Shown here: one piece after another, positions 1-4,896 of the stretch
How positions within the stretch are numbered: the stretch's first letter is position 1
Layout of the letters: every line of letters starts with the position of its first letter
Assembly (NCBI GenBank): GCA_038211505.1
Contig: JBBQVO010000193.1
Coordinates: 1 to 5,882, forward strand
Length of the DNA stretch: 5,882 bases
From: JBBQVO01 sp038211505
GTDB lineage: Bacteria; Chloroflexota; Dehalococcoidia; DSTF01; JACRBR01
Direction: 5' to 3'
Notes under the pieces: model-generated
Database searches by the model: none
The model's input: only the letters and a program-made list of their open reading frames with translations
What the model was told of the DNA's origin: nothing
Translations under genes and position numbers: made by a program

Positions 1-140
1 CGTGGCACGACGCCCTCGCCGTCACAGAGGTTCTGATGGCATGCTATAAGTCAGCCGAGGACGGCTGCACGATCAAGTTCCCGATCGATCTGGGCGAATT
101 TGTGCCGGCTGTGGCGCGGGGGGCTTGGCGGGACGGCTGA
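1..140 (+). CDS. Gfo/Idh/MocA-family oxidoreductase, C-terminal end (5' partial)
   Basis: The reading frame enters from the left edge (first full codon at 3) and stops at TGA 138-140, giving about 45 residues. The visible end contains an ALAVTEVLMACYKSAEDG stretch followed by a short beta segment (TIKFP). This is the usual last helix and strand of Gfo/Idh/MocA dehydrogenases, where an 'A..V.E...A.Y.SA..G..V..P' pattern closes the protein. Such enzymes oxidise or reduce sugars, inositols or related polyols with NAD(P) in the cytoplasm. The Rossmann domain and catalytic residues lie outside the window, so the substrate cannot be guessed. It converges on the minus-strand gene ending at 174. The family assignment rests on one short C-terminal motif and is moderately secure. 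Confidence 0.6.
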   Translation, partial: WHDALAVTEVLMACYKSAEDGCTIKFPIDLGEFVPAVARGAWRDG

Positions 141-173
141 ATCGAACGCGAACCTGACGCGGCGAAGCCATAC

Positions 174-1013
174 CTATGCCATAGACTCGAGGTAGCGCTC
201 GATCGACACATTGTCGCACTCGATTCGCAGCGCACGGCACCAATCAATCAAGACGAGTCCGTGTGCAGTCATGATCGATCGAATAACCTCGGCTGCCGAC
301 GAACGCTCGTCTCGCGCACCCGCTAGGTACTGCACTCCGAGAAGATCTACGTTGGCGTCGCGCACATGACCGTAGATGACGATAGTACCGATCTCTCGCG
401 CGAAACTGTGTTCGACGATCTGTACGCCAAGATCACGGCGAATACCGACTCCGTCGAGAAGTTCGCGAGCATCAGCCAAGACGGACGTCAATTCGTCATC
501 CGGGATCCCCGCTGCAAGCGGACGCGGAACACTCCGTCGAACGTGACACTCGCTGTATGCAACGAAGTCTCCGCGATCTAGAGAGTTGTCCGTGATGACG
601 TCACTGATCGCGGCGAACTCGTCCGCGATGGCATCGGCAAACGATTCCGCCACGAACTCGATCTGGCGCCAATCGTCCTCGCGCATGGTCAGAACGGCGC
701 CGCGATCGTTCGCGACGCGGTCTCCGACGGGCGGGAACTCCGCCGAAACCGTCGGCAGCGTAAAGTTCACGTCGTGCGCCGCGATGGTCCCAATTCGGCT
801 GAGGTGAAGCACCAGCCGGCCCGTGCGCCGGAACTCATCGGCGTGCTTCGGTGCGGCACCGACGACAGTCCAGTCTTGGCCTGAGATGGAGAGCTGTGTC
901 GGAGTGTCAAAGCTGCGTGGCAGGTCGTCGGCGTCCATTCGTGTCTCGCCAATCGACTCACCACTCGCGCTGTCGATGAAATGAACACTCACTTTCTTGT
1001 TTAAGAATTTCAT
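174..1013 (-). CDS. Unrecognised 279-residue cytoplasmic protein
   Basis: I do not recognise a named family. The protein starts at ATG 1011-1013, preceded by a weak GAG-type ribosome site, and ends at 174. There is no signal peptide or membrane segment, and the composition is acidic and soluble. The layout suggests two parts. An N-terminal beta-rich module (residues 1-75) contains DWTVV (47-51) and ends in a LVLHL strand. A larger second part (about 80-279) contains DDWRQIEFV (113-121), an alternating helix (DAIADEFAAISDVI, 127-140) and a C-terminal IDWCRALRIE stretch (256-265). The repeated 'DW' environments at 47-48 and 114-115 may mark related halves, but this is only an impression. It lies between a convergent oxidoreductase end and a repeat-bearing gap downstream of another oxidoreductase, so context gives no function. 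Its length and plausible composition make it a real gene rather than a shadow of the shorter plus-strand frames. Confidence 0.8.
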   Translation of the reverse strand: MKFLNKKVSVHFIDSASGESIGETRMDADDLPRSFDTPTQLSISGQDWTVVGAAPKHADEFRRTGRLVLHLSRIGTIAAHDVNFTLPTVSAEFPPVGDRVANDRGAVLTMREDDWRQIEFVAESFADAIADEFAAISDVITDNSLDRGDFVAYSECHVRRSVPRPLAAGIPDDELTSVLADARELLDGVGIRRDLGVQIVEHSFAREIGTIVIYGHVRDANVDLLGVQYLAGARDERSSAAEVIRSIMTAHGLVLIDWCRALRIECDNVSIERYLESMA

Positions 1014-1082
1014 TGTGTCACTCTATCGCGGACCGCGGCCACGCCGTCGAGTTGTTCGGCAATCAATGGACGCGCACGAACT

Positions 1083-1112
1083 AGATTCTTCGCTGCGCTC
1101 AGAATGACAGTT
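1083..1112 (-). repeat. Intergenic repeat A, copy 1 (CATTCTGAGCG type)
   Basis: This 30-nt copy matches 2414-2443 in the same orientation with a single mismatch (G for T at 1095). Read on the minus strand it begins AACTGTCATTCTGAGCG and translates in one frame to CHSERSEE, a string seen in many spurious predicted proteins from environmental genomes. It lies downstream of the minus-strand oxidoreductase stop (1211) and upstream of the 279-residue gene. It is not coding. Confidence 0.85.
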
Positions 1113-1151
1113 GCTGAGCGGGGTCAAATCGCCGCCACGTGCGCGGGCGAA

Positions 1152-1181
1152 GACGGGCGGCCACACGGGGCCGCCCCTACA
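1152..1181 (-). repeat. Intergenic repeat B, copy 1 (GTAGGGGCGG hairpin)
   Basis: This 30-nt copy matches 2519-2548 in the same orientation at 27 of 30 positions. It contains a perfect 8-bp stem (1155-1162 with 1169-1176) around a 6-nt loop. It begins about 30 nt past the stop of the minus-strand oxidoreductase, so the transcript could fold here. There is no U-run, so it is not a canonical intrinsic terminator. Confidence 0.8.
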
Positions 1182-1210
1182 AAGCGATCGCGGCTCGCAC
1201 CCGCTTTTAG

Positions 1211-2251
1211 TCACTCCGTGATGGTGATCTCGCGCTGCTCTTCGGCGGAGCGGTAGGCGGCGTCGATGATGCGTTGGACGTTGAGGGTTTCTTCCGGTTT
1301 GACCATCGGCTGTTCGTCGCCGGCGACGACGCGGAGCCAGTGGGCGATCTCGCGCTCGTAGGAGCTGACGCGCTGGATCTGGAGATGCTCGTCGGCGGGG
1401 ATGCCGGCGTGGTTGCGGTAGACGATCGGCGGCGTCGTCGTTGCGCCCGCTTCGGTGCCCACGAGGCGCACGGAGAACGTCTCGGCGTCGATGTGCGTCG
1501 CCCACGACGTGCGGAGCAGTAGCGTCGCGCCGTTCTTGAAATGCACGAGCGCGACGGCGAAGTCTTCGACATCGAACTTCGCGGGATCCCAGGCGTTGCG
1601 CATCTGTTTCGCGATCTCGGGCCGTTTCCCAAACTTCGTCTGTGTCTGCGCGGAGACGCGCACTGGATCGGGGTTGCCCATCAGCCACACGGCGAGGTCG
1701 AGCATGTGGACGCCTACATCCAGCAGCGCGCCGCCGTGCGAGTGCTGCTTCTGGTGGAAGAGGCCCCACGTCGGGATGCCCATGCGGCGGAGCGCCGTCG
1801 CCTCGCCGTAGTAGATGTCGCCGAGATCGCCGGTGTCGGCGATGCGGCGAATGGCGCGCGAGCCGGCGTCCCAGCGCCAGTTCTGCGCGGCCATGAGGTG
1901 ACGGCCGGCGGCCTTCGCCGCGGCGAACATCTCCTTCGCCTCGGCGACGCTCGTCGCGAGCGGCTTCTCGCAGAGGACGTGGGCGCCCGCGGCGAGCGCG
2001 GCGAGCGTGATCTCGCGGTGGGCGACGTTGGGCACGCAGACGCTGACGATGTCGGGCTCCTCGGTGGCGATCATCTCGCGCCAGTCGCTGTAGATCTTCG
2101 GGATGCCGTACTGCGCGGCGAGGACCTTCGCCGGCGCTTCGTTCATGTCGCAGATGGCGGCGACATGCGCGTTCGCGGCCTTGTAGCCGGGCAGGTGGCC
2201 GACGCGGGTGATAAAGCCGGCGCCGATGATGACGATGCGTGGTGGTGGCAT
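1211..2251 (-). CDS. Gfo/Idh/MocA-family NAD(P)-dependent oxidoreductase
   Basis: This is a full-length 346-residue cytoplasmic dehydrogenase, a normal length for the family. The N-terminal Rossmann domain has the dinucleotide-binding turn GAGFIT at residues 10-15 and an acidic Asp35 at the end of the second strand, which suggests NAD(H) preference. The signature EKP is at 95-97; Lys96 is the residue that in the family contacts cofactor and substrate. The C-terminal half has GGALLDVGVHMLD (173-185), with Asp178 and His182 as the likely catalytic pair. Members oxidise or reduce sugars, inositols, glucosides and similar polyols, and the sequence does not show which. The ATG at 2249-2251 is preceded by a GAGGA ribosome site 6 nt away, which supports this start. 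The gene stands alone between two repeat-bearing gaps, with an alpha/beta hydrolase upstream on the same strand. Co-transcription with that hydrolase is doubtful given the 357-nt gap. Confidence 0.95.
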   Translation of the reverse strand: MPPPRIVIIGAGFITRVGHLPGYKAANAHVAAICDMNEAPAKVLAAQYGIPKIYSDWREMIATEEPDIVSVCVPNVAHREITLAALAAGAHVLCEKPLATSVAEAKEMFAAAKAAGRHLMAAQNWRWDAGSRAIRRIADTGDLGDIYYGEATALRRMGIPTWGLFHQKQHSHGGALLDVGVHMLDLAVWLMGNPDPVRVSAQTQTKFGKRPEIAKQMRNAWDPAKFDVEDFAVALVHFKNGATLLLRTSWATHIDAETFSVRLVGTEAGATTTPPIVYRNHAGIPADEHLQIQRVSSYEREIAHWLRVVAGDEQPMVKPEETLNVQRIIDAAYRSAEEQREITITE

Positions 2252-2313
2252 GTGGATCCTCGATTAAGTTATGCGGCGGCGACGAATGTTGGCGTGGCCC
2301 GGTCGTTAACGCC

Positions 2314-2443
2314 AACTGTCATTCTGAGCGAAGCGAAGAATCTCTCCGGATCCAAGAAGCATGTCGCGCTCAGCTCCGGATGTCGTAGCACTGCTTCCGT
2401 TGTGACATCGGAGAGATTCTTCGCTTCGCTCAGAATGACAGTT
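2314..2443. repeat. 130-bp element bounded by a perfect 35-bp inverted repeat
   Basis: The left arm (2314-2348) and right arm (2409-2443) are exact reverse complements over 35 bases, separated by 60 nt. Each arm is a copy of repeat A extended by CTCTCCG at its inner end. Transcribed from either strand it would fold into a long, nearly perfect hairpin. No transposase is present and I find no convincing flanking target duplication. It is either a non-autonomous palindromic element or a head-to-head pair of repeat A copies. Confidence 0.9.
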
Positions 2444-2469
2444 AGTGGCGGCCCGCACGACGGTTGTGG

Positions 2470-2486
2470 CGCTCAGAATGACAGTT
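2470..2486 (-). repeat. Repeat A, truncated copy
   Basis: These 17 nt are identical to the outer end of the right arm (2427-2443): CGCTCAGAATGACAGTT. The truncated copy sits between two exact GTTGTGGCGC words (2463-2472 and 2484-2493), forming a short tandem unit of 21 nt. Confidence 0.75.
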
Positions 2487-2518
2487 GTGGCGCGTAACGA
2501 CCATCGGTGGCGGCCAGC

Positions 2519-2548
2519 GACGGACGGCCACGCGGGACCGCCCCTACA
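2519..2548 (-). repeat. Intergenic repeat B, copy 2
   Basis: This copy matches copy 1 (1152-1181) at 27 of 30 positions in the same orientation. Two of the changes disrupt pairs of the stem seen in copy 1, so this copy folds less well. It lies about 60 nt past the stop of the minus-strand hydrolase, the same relative place copy 1 has behind the oxidoreductase. Confidence 0.8.
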
Positions 2549-2579
2549 GTGGGTCGTATCGCCATTTTACTCGTGGCTT

Positions 2580-2597
2580 CTCAGAACGACTGTTGTG
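2580..2597 (-). repeat. Repeat A, degenerate copy
   Basis: CTCAGAACGACTGTTGTG matches 2472-2489 at 16 of 18 positions. It lies immediately downstream of the hydrolase stop codon and appears to be a decayed fragment of repeat A. Confidence 0.5.
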
Positions 2598-2608
2598 ATC
2601 AGTCCTCA

Positions 2609-3379
2609 TCAGATGTTGTTGGCGGCGAGGAACTGTAGGACGGCGGCGTTGAAGACTTCGGGTTGGTAGAGGTTGGCGGCGTGGCCCGCTTGCTCGATCG
2701 TGACTTTGCGGGCGCCGGGGATCTTCGACGCCATGTAGTCGATGCCGCTCTTGTAGCGCTCGTCGTCGGCGCCCCAGACGAGCAGCGTCGGGACGGCGAT
2801 CTCTTCGAGATGCTCCATCACCTTCGCGTCACGCTGCGTGAGGATGCCGCGGCCGGCGAACGCCAATCCCTCGGCCGAACGCTGATATTGTTTCGTGGCG
2901 TCGATTTCGATGCCGCGGCCGAGGCCGTCGAGGCCGCGCTCTTCGAAGCGCTTGGCATAGCCGATCGAGAAGTCGTTCCAGCCGGCGCGCGCGTCGTCTT
3001 TGCGGTAGCCGGGGCCGGTGTTGCAGAGCACGAGCGCGCGCACCATCTCCGGATGCGCGACCTGGAACTCCAGCGAGATGTAGCCGCCGAGCGAGAGACC
3101 ACCGACGACTGCTTCCTTAATGCCGAGATGGCGCAAGAGCGACGCCATGTCCTCGACCGTCAGCTTCTCGTCGTACGCCACCTGCGATGGCGGGCTGTCC
3201 GTGCCGCCGTGGCCGCGCATGTCCCAGGCGATGACGCGGTACTCGCTCCAGGCATCGAATTGCGGCTGCCACATCTGGAGCGTCGCCGCGTAGGCGTGCG
3301 TGAGGAGGATCGGCGTGCCGTAGTGCGAACCGTGCTCCTCGTAGTTGATATGGATCCCGTTGAGTTCGACAACCGGCAT
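2609..3379 (-). CDS. Alpha/beta-fold hydrolase (3-oxoadipate enol-lactonase-like)
   Basis: This 256-residue soluble protein has the complete signature of an alpha/beta hydrolase. The oxyanion-hole HAYA segment is at 28-31 and the WDMRGHGGTD motif at 52-61. The nucleophile elbow GLSLGG is at 94-99 with Ser96. The acid is in VWGADD (201-206, Asp205 or Asp206), and the histidine is in QAGHAAN (His233). Length and motif spacing resemble 3-oxoadipate enol-lactonase (PcaD)-like enzymes and related carboxyl-ester or C-C hydrolases. This superfamily is too diverse for a substrate to be assigned. The ATG at 3377-3379 follows a GGAG ribosome site 5 nt away. No other pca-type genes are present, so a protocatechuate role is not supported. 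The gene is divergent from the secreted protease at 3611, and the repeat-filled gap lies downstream. Confidence 0.95.
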   Translation of the reverse strand: MPVVELNGIHINYEEHGSHYGTPILLTHAYAATLQMWQPQFDAWSEYRVIAWDMRGHGGTDSPPSQVAYDEKLTVEDMASLLRHLGIKEAVVGGLSLGGYISLEFQVAHPEMVRALVLCNTGPGYRKDDARAGWNDFSIGYAKRFEERGLDGLGRGIEIDATKQYQRSAEGLAFAGRGILTQRDAKVMEHLEEIAVPTLLVWGADDERYKSGIDYMASKIPGARKVTIEQAGHAANLYQPEVFNAAVLQFLAANNI

Positions 3380-3515
3380 GGGCGCTCCGTTCTCTCGCCG
3401 CGCTCGTTCACACGATCATCGCGGAGTCCGTGACTTGGCACAAACTTGTCCGTCGCAGAGTTCGGCACGTTCGCCCAAGGTCGTCGTCTTTCACATACCG
3501 CGTAGAACTGCAGGG

Positions 3516-3545
3516 TTGCAAATCACCAATGCACGGCGCAGAATA
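3516..3545 (+). promoter_or_regulatory. Possible sigma70-type promoter for the protease gene
   Basis: TTGCAA (3516-3521) and AGAATA (3540-3545) are separated by 18 nt and resemble -35 and -10 boxes, with the start codon about 65 nt downstream. The match is partial, and the window gives no independent support. Confidence 0.3.
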
Positions 3546-3551
3546 GCTCCA

Positions 3552-3561
3552 CTCACGTGAG
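3552..3561. promoter_or_regulatory. Perfect 10-bp palindrome, possible operator
   Basis: CTCACGTGAG is a perfect palindrome just downstream of the putative -10 box, close to where transcription would begin. This is a typical place for a dimeric regulator to bind, but a 10-bp palindrome is also easily found by chance. Confidence 0.25.
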
Positions 3562-3596
3562 CGTTGCATCGCCAACAGTCCAGCACAGAGTTTGCG

Positions 3597-3602
3597 AAAG
3601 GA
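3597..3602 (+). promoter_or_regulatory. Ribosome binding site setting the protease start at 3611
   Basis: AAAGGA lies 8 nt before ATG 3611-3613. The in-frame GTG at 3557, 18 codons upstream, has no such site and would put a polar, charged stretch before the signal peptide. The ATG is therefore preferred. Confidence 0.75.
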
Positions 3603-3610
3603 CGCAGCCG

Positions 3611-4186
3611 ATGTTTGCACGCTTGGTTGCGGCGGCGAGCGCGATGCTCTTCGTCGTTGGATTCGGTCTGTTCTACGCCTCCACTACGGTTCACGCAGCA
3701 GCAATGCTGCCGCACCTCGGCAACGCCAGCGGGGTTCCGTACTACGGCGGGCAGATACAGGACAATAACTACACGTACTACACGTCCGAACGAGACACGG
3801 CCATGAACGACTGGCAAAGTACGACCGGTCATCGCTACGTCGATGGATGGACGTCGGGAGAGACAATGACGCAGTACGTTGTCTACTCATCCTCCCAGCA
3901 GGACACCGACCTCGGAAACTGGTTTGGTACTCAAAGTTGCAAGTACTGGACCGACAACGGGTACTCCGGATATCGCTCGTTCGAATTCGGACACCACTCG
4001 CTGAACCGTGACAGCTACTACACCGTGATCTGCCTCCAGGTGTCCAGTTACGGCTATGCGACCACGTACGATTCCCGCGACGCTGTAACCCGGCGGCGCG
4101 GCATGACGCACGAGATGGGCCACTCGCTGCATCTCGCGCACGACACGGACGCCGTGATGTGCACCTGCTGGAGCTTCGACATTTAA
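3611..4186 (+). CDS. Small secreted metzincin-type (matrixin-like) zinc metalloprotease
   Basis: The product is 191 residues. Residues 1-31 form a signal peptide: Arg4, a hydrophobic core, then VHAAA with cleavage expected around 29-31. The mature protein is about 160 residues and rich in Tyr, Ser and Thr. Its C-terminal end has the zinc-binding HEMGHSLHLAH (167-177): His167, His171 and His177 are the ligands and Glu168 is the general base. The Met-turn is DAVM, with Met183. This is the HExxHxxGxxH arrangement of matrixin-like metzincins, except that the usual Gly is His174. The chain ends only eight residues after the Met-turn, shorter than typical members, where a helix usually follows. Four cysteines (110, 141, 184, 186) could form disulfides outside the cell. 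It probably hydrolyses peptides at or beyond the cell surface. It is the first gene of a likely operon with two surface proteins, which may be its substrates or partners (inference). The active-site call is secure; activity is not proven. Confidence 0.85.
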   Translation: MFARLVAAASAMLFVVGFGLFYASTTVHAAAMLPHLGNASGVPYYGGQIQDNNYTYYTSERDTAMNDWQSTTGHRYVDGWTSGETMTQYVVYSSSQQDTDLGNWFGTQSCKYWTDNGYSGYRSFEFGHHSLNRDSYYTVICLQVSSYGYATTYDSRDAVTRRRGMTHEMGHSLHLAHDTDAVMCTCWSFDI

Positions 4187-4241
4187 CGCTGCGGAAGCCA
4201 GCGTCATGAACACCACGTACGCAAGTGCGCCATAGCGCGGC

Positions 4242-4248
4242 AAAGGAG
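4242..4248 (+). promoter_or_regulatory. Ribosome binding site for a TTG start at 4255
   Basis: AAAGGAG ends 6 nt before TTG 4255-4257. It decides against the in-frame GTG at 4225, which lacks a ribosome site and would add ten polar residues before the signal peptide. Confidence 0.8.
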
Positions 4249-4254
4249 ACGACG

Positions 4255-4821
4255 TTGAAACTCTTTGTCTATCTCGGGATCTTCGGTGCCGCTGTGGCTG
4301 CGGCAATGCCAGCCGGTATGGCCGCGGCACAAACGCCGGGACTGGTGCCCGATACGAATTCAATGGTCGTGACTGGACAAGTTCCAGTCGTGGCAGGGGC
4401 TGACATCCGAATCGAAGCCCTTGATCCGGTCACGATCACTAGCGTTGACTGCGGTCACGTGGTTAGCGCGTTCGATGCCAGCGCGCGATCCGCGTCGCGT
4501 ATCGCTGTCAAGATCGCTGGATCGTGTACGAAGAACGCTTCGGGTAACCTCAGGATCTGTTGGTCGCCGAAGGAATGCTCCGCGTTCGACTACAAACCAG
4601 GTCAAACCGTCGACTTCGGGCTGCTTAATACGAAGGTCGAAGTGAGTGCTCCGAGTACCGGGATGAGCGCATTTAACGCTCATGCGGAGGAACAAGCGAA
4701 TGTCCTCGCCGGACGCCTCCGGATCGGCGGGTTTGCAACAGTCATAGGAGGAATTGCCGGTCTCGCGGCCCTCGCCGCGGGACGTCTGCACCGTCGTCGC
4801 CGGTTGAACAGCCAGCGTTAG
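4255..4821 (+). CDS. Secreted, C-terminally anchored four-cysteine surface protein (paralog 1)
   Basis: Read from TTG at 4255 the product is 188 residues. A signal peptide (MKLFVYL..., cleavage near Ala25 in GMAAAQ) is followed by a domain at 37-124 shared with the next gene. By hand count, about 37 of 88 aligned positions are identical. Conserved landmarks are VTGQVPV (39-45), LDP (56-58), Cys66-Gly, Ser90-Cys91, RICW (100-103) and Cys108. The four cysteines (66, 91, 102, 108) are spaced almost identically in both proteins and probably form two disulfides. The domain is followed by APSTG (132-136), a polar stretch, a glycine/alanine-rich hydrophobic helix (about 158-176) and a basic RLHRRRR tail. 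This is the architecture of a membrane- or wall-anchored surface protein, but the sorting motif is degenerate (A in place of L). I do not recognise the domain. It lies 68 nt after the protease gene, probably in the same operon. Confidence 0.85.
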   Translation: MKLFVYLGIFGAAVAAAMPAGMAAAQTPGLVPDTNSMVVTGQVPVVAGADIRIEALDPVTITSVDCGHVVSAFDASARSASRIAVKIAGSCTKNASGNLRICWSPKECSAFDYKPGQTVDFGLLNTKVEVSAPSTGMSAFNAHAEEQANVLAGRLRIGGFATVIGGIAGLAALAAGRLHRRRRLNSQR

Positions 4822-4833
4822 CAGCTGGAAGCT

Positions 4834-4865
4834 CGGGGCTGCCCGCGACGAAGCGGGCAGCCTCG
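4834..4865 (+). terminator. Strong GC hairpin between the two surface-protein genes
   Basis: GGCTGCCCGC (4837-4846) pairs perfectly with GCGGGCAGCC (4853-4862) around the loop GACGAA. Three more outer pairs, one of them G-U, extend the stem to 13 bp. It starts 12 nt after the stop of paralog 1 and ends 31 nt before the start of paralog 2. There is no U-run after it, so it is more likely a partial terminator, a processing site or a 3'-end stabiliser than a full intrinsic terminator. Confidence 0.6.
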
Positions 4866-4882
4866 CCCGGGTTCGTTGGATT

Positions 4883-4888
4883 AGGAGG
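4883..4888 (+). promoter_or_regulatory. Ribosome binding site for a TTG start at 4897
   Basis: A consensus AGGAGG lies 8 nt before TTG 4897-4899, supporting a TTG start. The bases after the start (TTGAAACT) are the same as in the preceding paralog. Confidence 0.85.
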
Positions 4889-4896
4889 ACGAGGTT

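Larger units (their letters stand above)
2252..2608. other. 357-nt gene-free interval filled with repeats
   Basis: No credible gene is present. The interval holds a perfect 35-bp inverted repeat (2314-2348 with 2409-2443), one partial (2470-2486) and one degenerate (2580-2597) copy of repeat A, and one copy of repeat B (2519-2548). The remaining sequence is GC-rich, with recurring GTGGCG words. The ribosome site of the oxidoreductase occupies the first bases (about 2257-2263), so its promoter must lie within or close to the inverted repeat. Confidence 0.8.

Noticed and set aside
1023..2315. Long minus-strand frame of 430 codons overlapping the oxidoreductase
   Set aside because: It is an arginine- and proline-rich shadow of the oxidoreductase in another frame, and it runs into the non-coding repeats at its end (CHSERSEE translation).
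2314..2443. Insertion sequence
   Set aside because: The centre is only 60 nt with no transposase, and I see no clear target-site duplication. I kept it as an inverted-repeat element only.
1541..2497. Plus-strand frame of 318 codons
   Set aside because: It lies antisense to the oxidoreductase and continues through the inverted repeat. Its composition is that of a GC-rich shadow, while the other strand has clear family motifs.
1083..2597. Repeats as a CRISPR array
   Set aside because: The copies are irregularly spaced, occur in both orientations, are separated by a gene, and have no uniform spacers or cas genes.
2663..3433. Plus-strand frame of 256 codons antisense to the hydrolase
   Set aside because: It is an Arg/Val/Ala-rich shadow. 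The minus strand carries the full catalytic signature of an alpha/beta hydrolase.
3557..3610. Upstream GTG start for the protease
   Set aside because: It has no ribosome site, and the extra 18 residues would precede a normal signal peptide. ATG 3611 has AAAGGA at a good distance.
4186..4204. Small stem (ACGCTG with CAGCGT) just after the protease stop
   Set aside because: The stem is only 6 bp with a 7-nt loop and no U-run. It is too weak to call a terminator.
4225..4254. Upstream GTG start for surface paralog 1
   Set aside because: It has no ribosome site and would overlap the AAAGGAG that serves TTG 4255. The paralog also starts with TTGAAACT.
4456..4461. CACGTG also found in coding sequence and at 1136-1141 and 5786-5791
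   Set aside because: It is a short GC-rich palindrome expected by chance, so its recurrence does not define a regulon.
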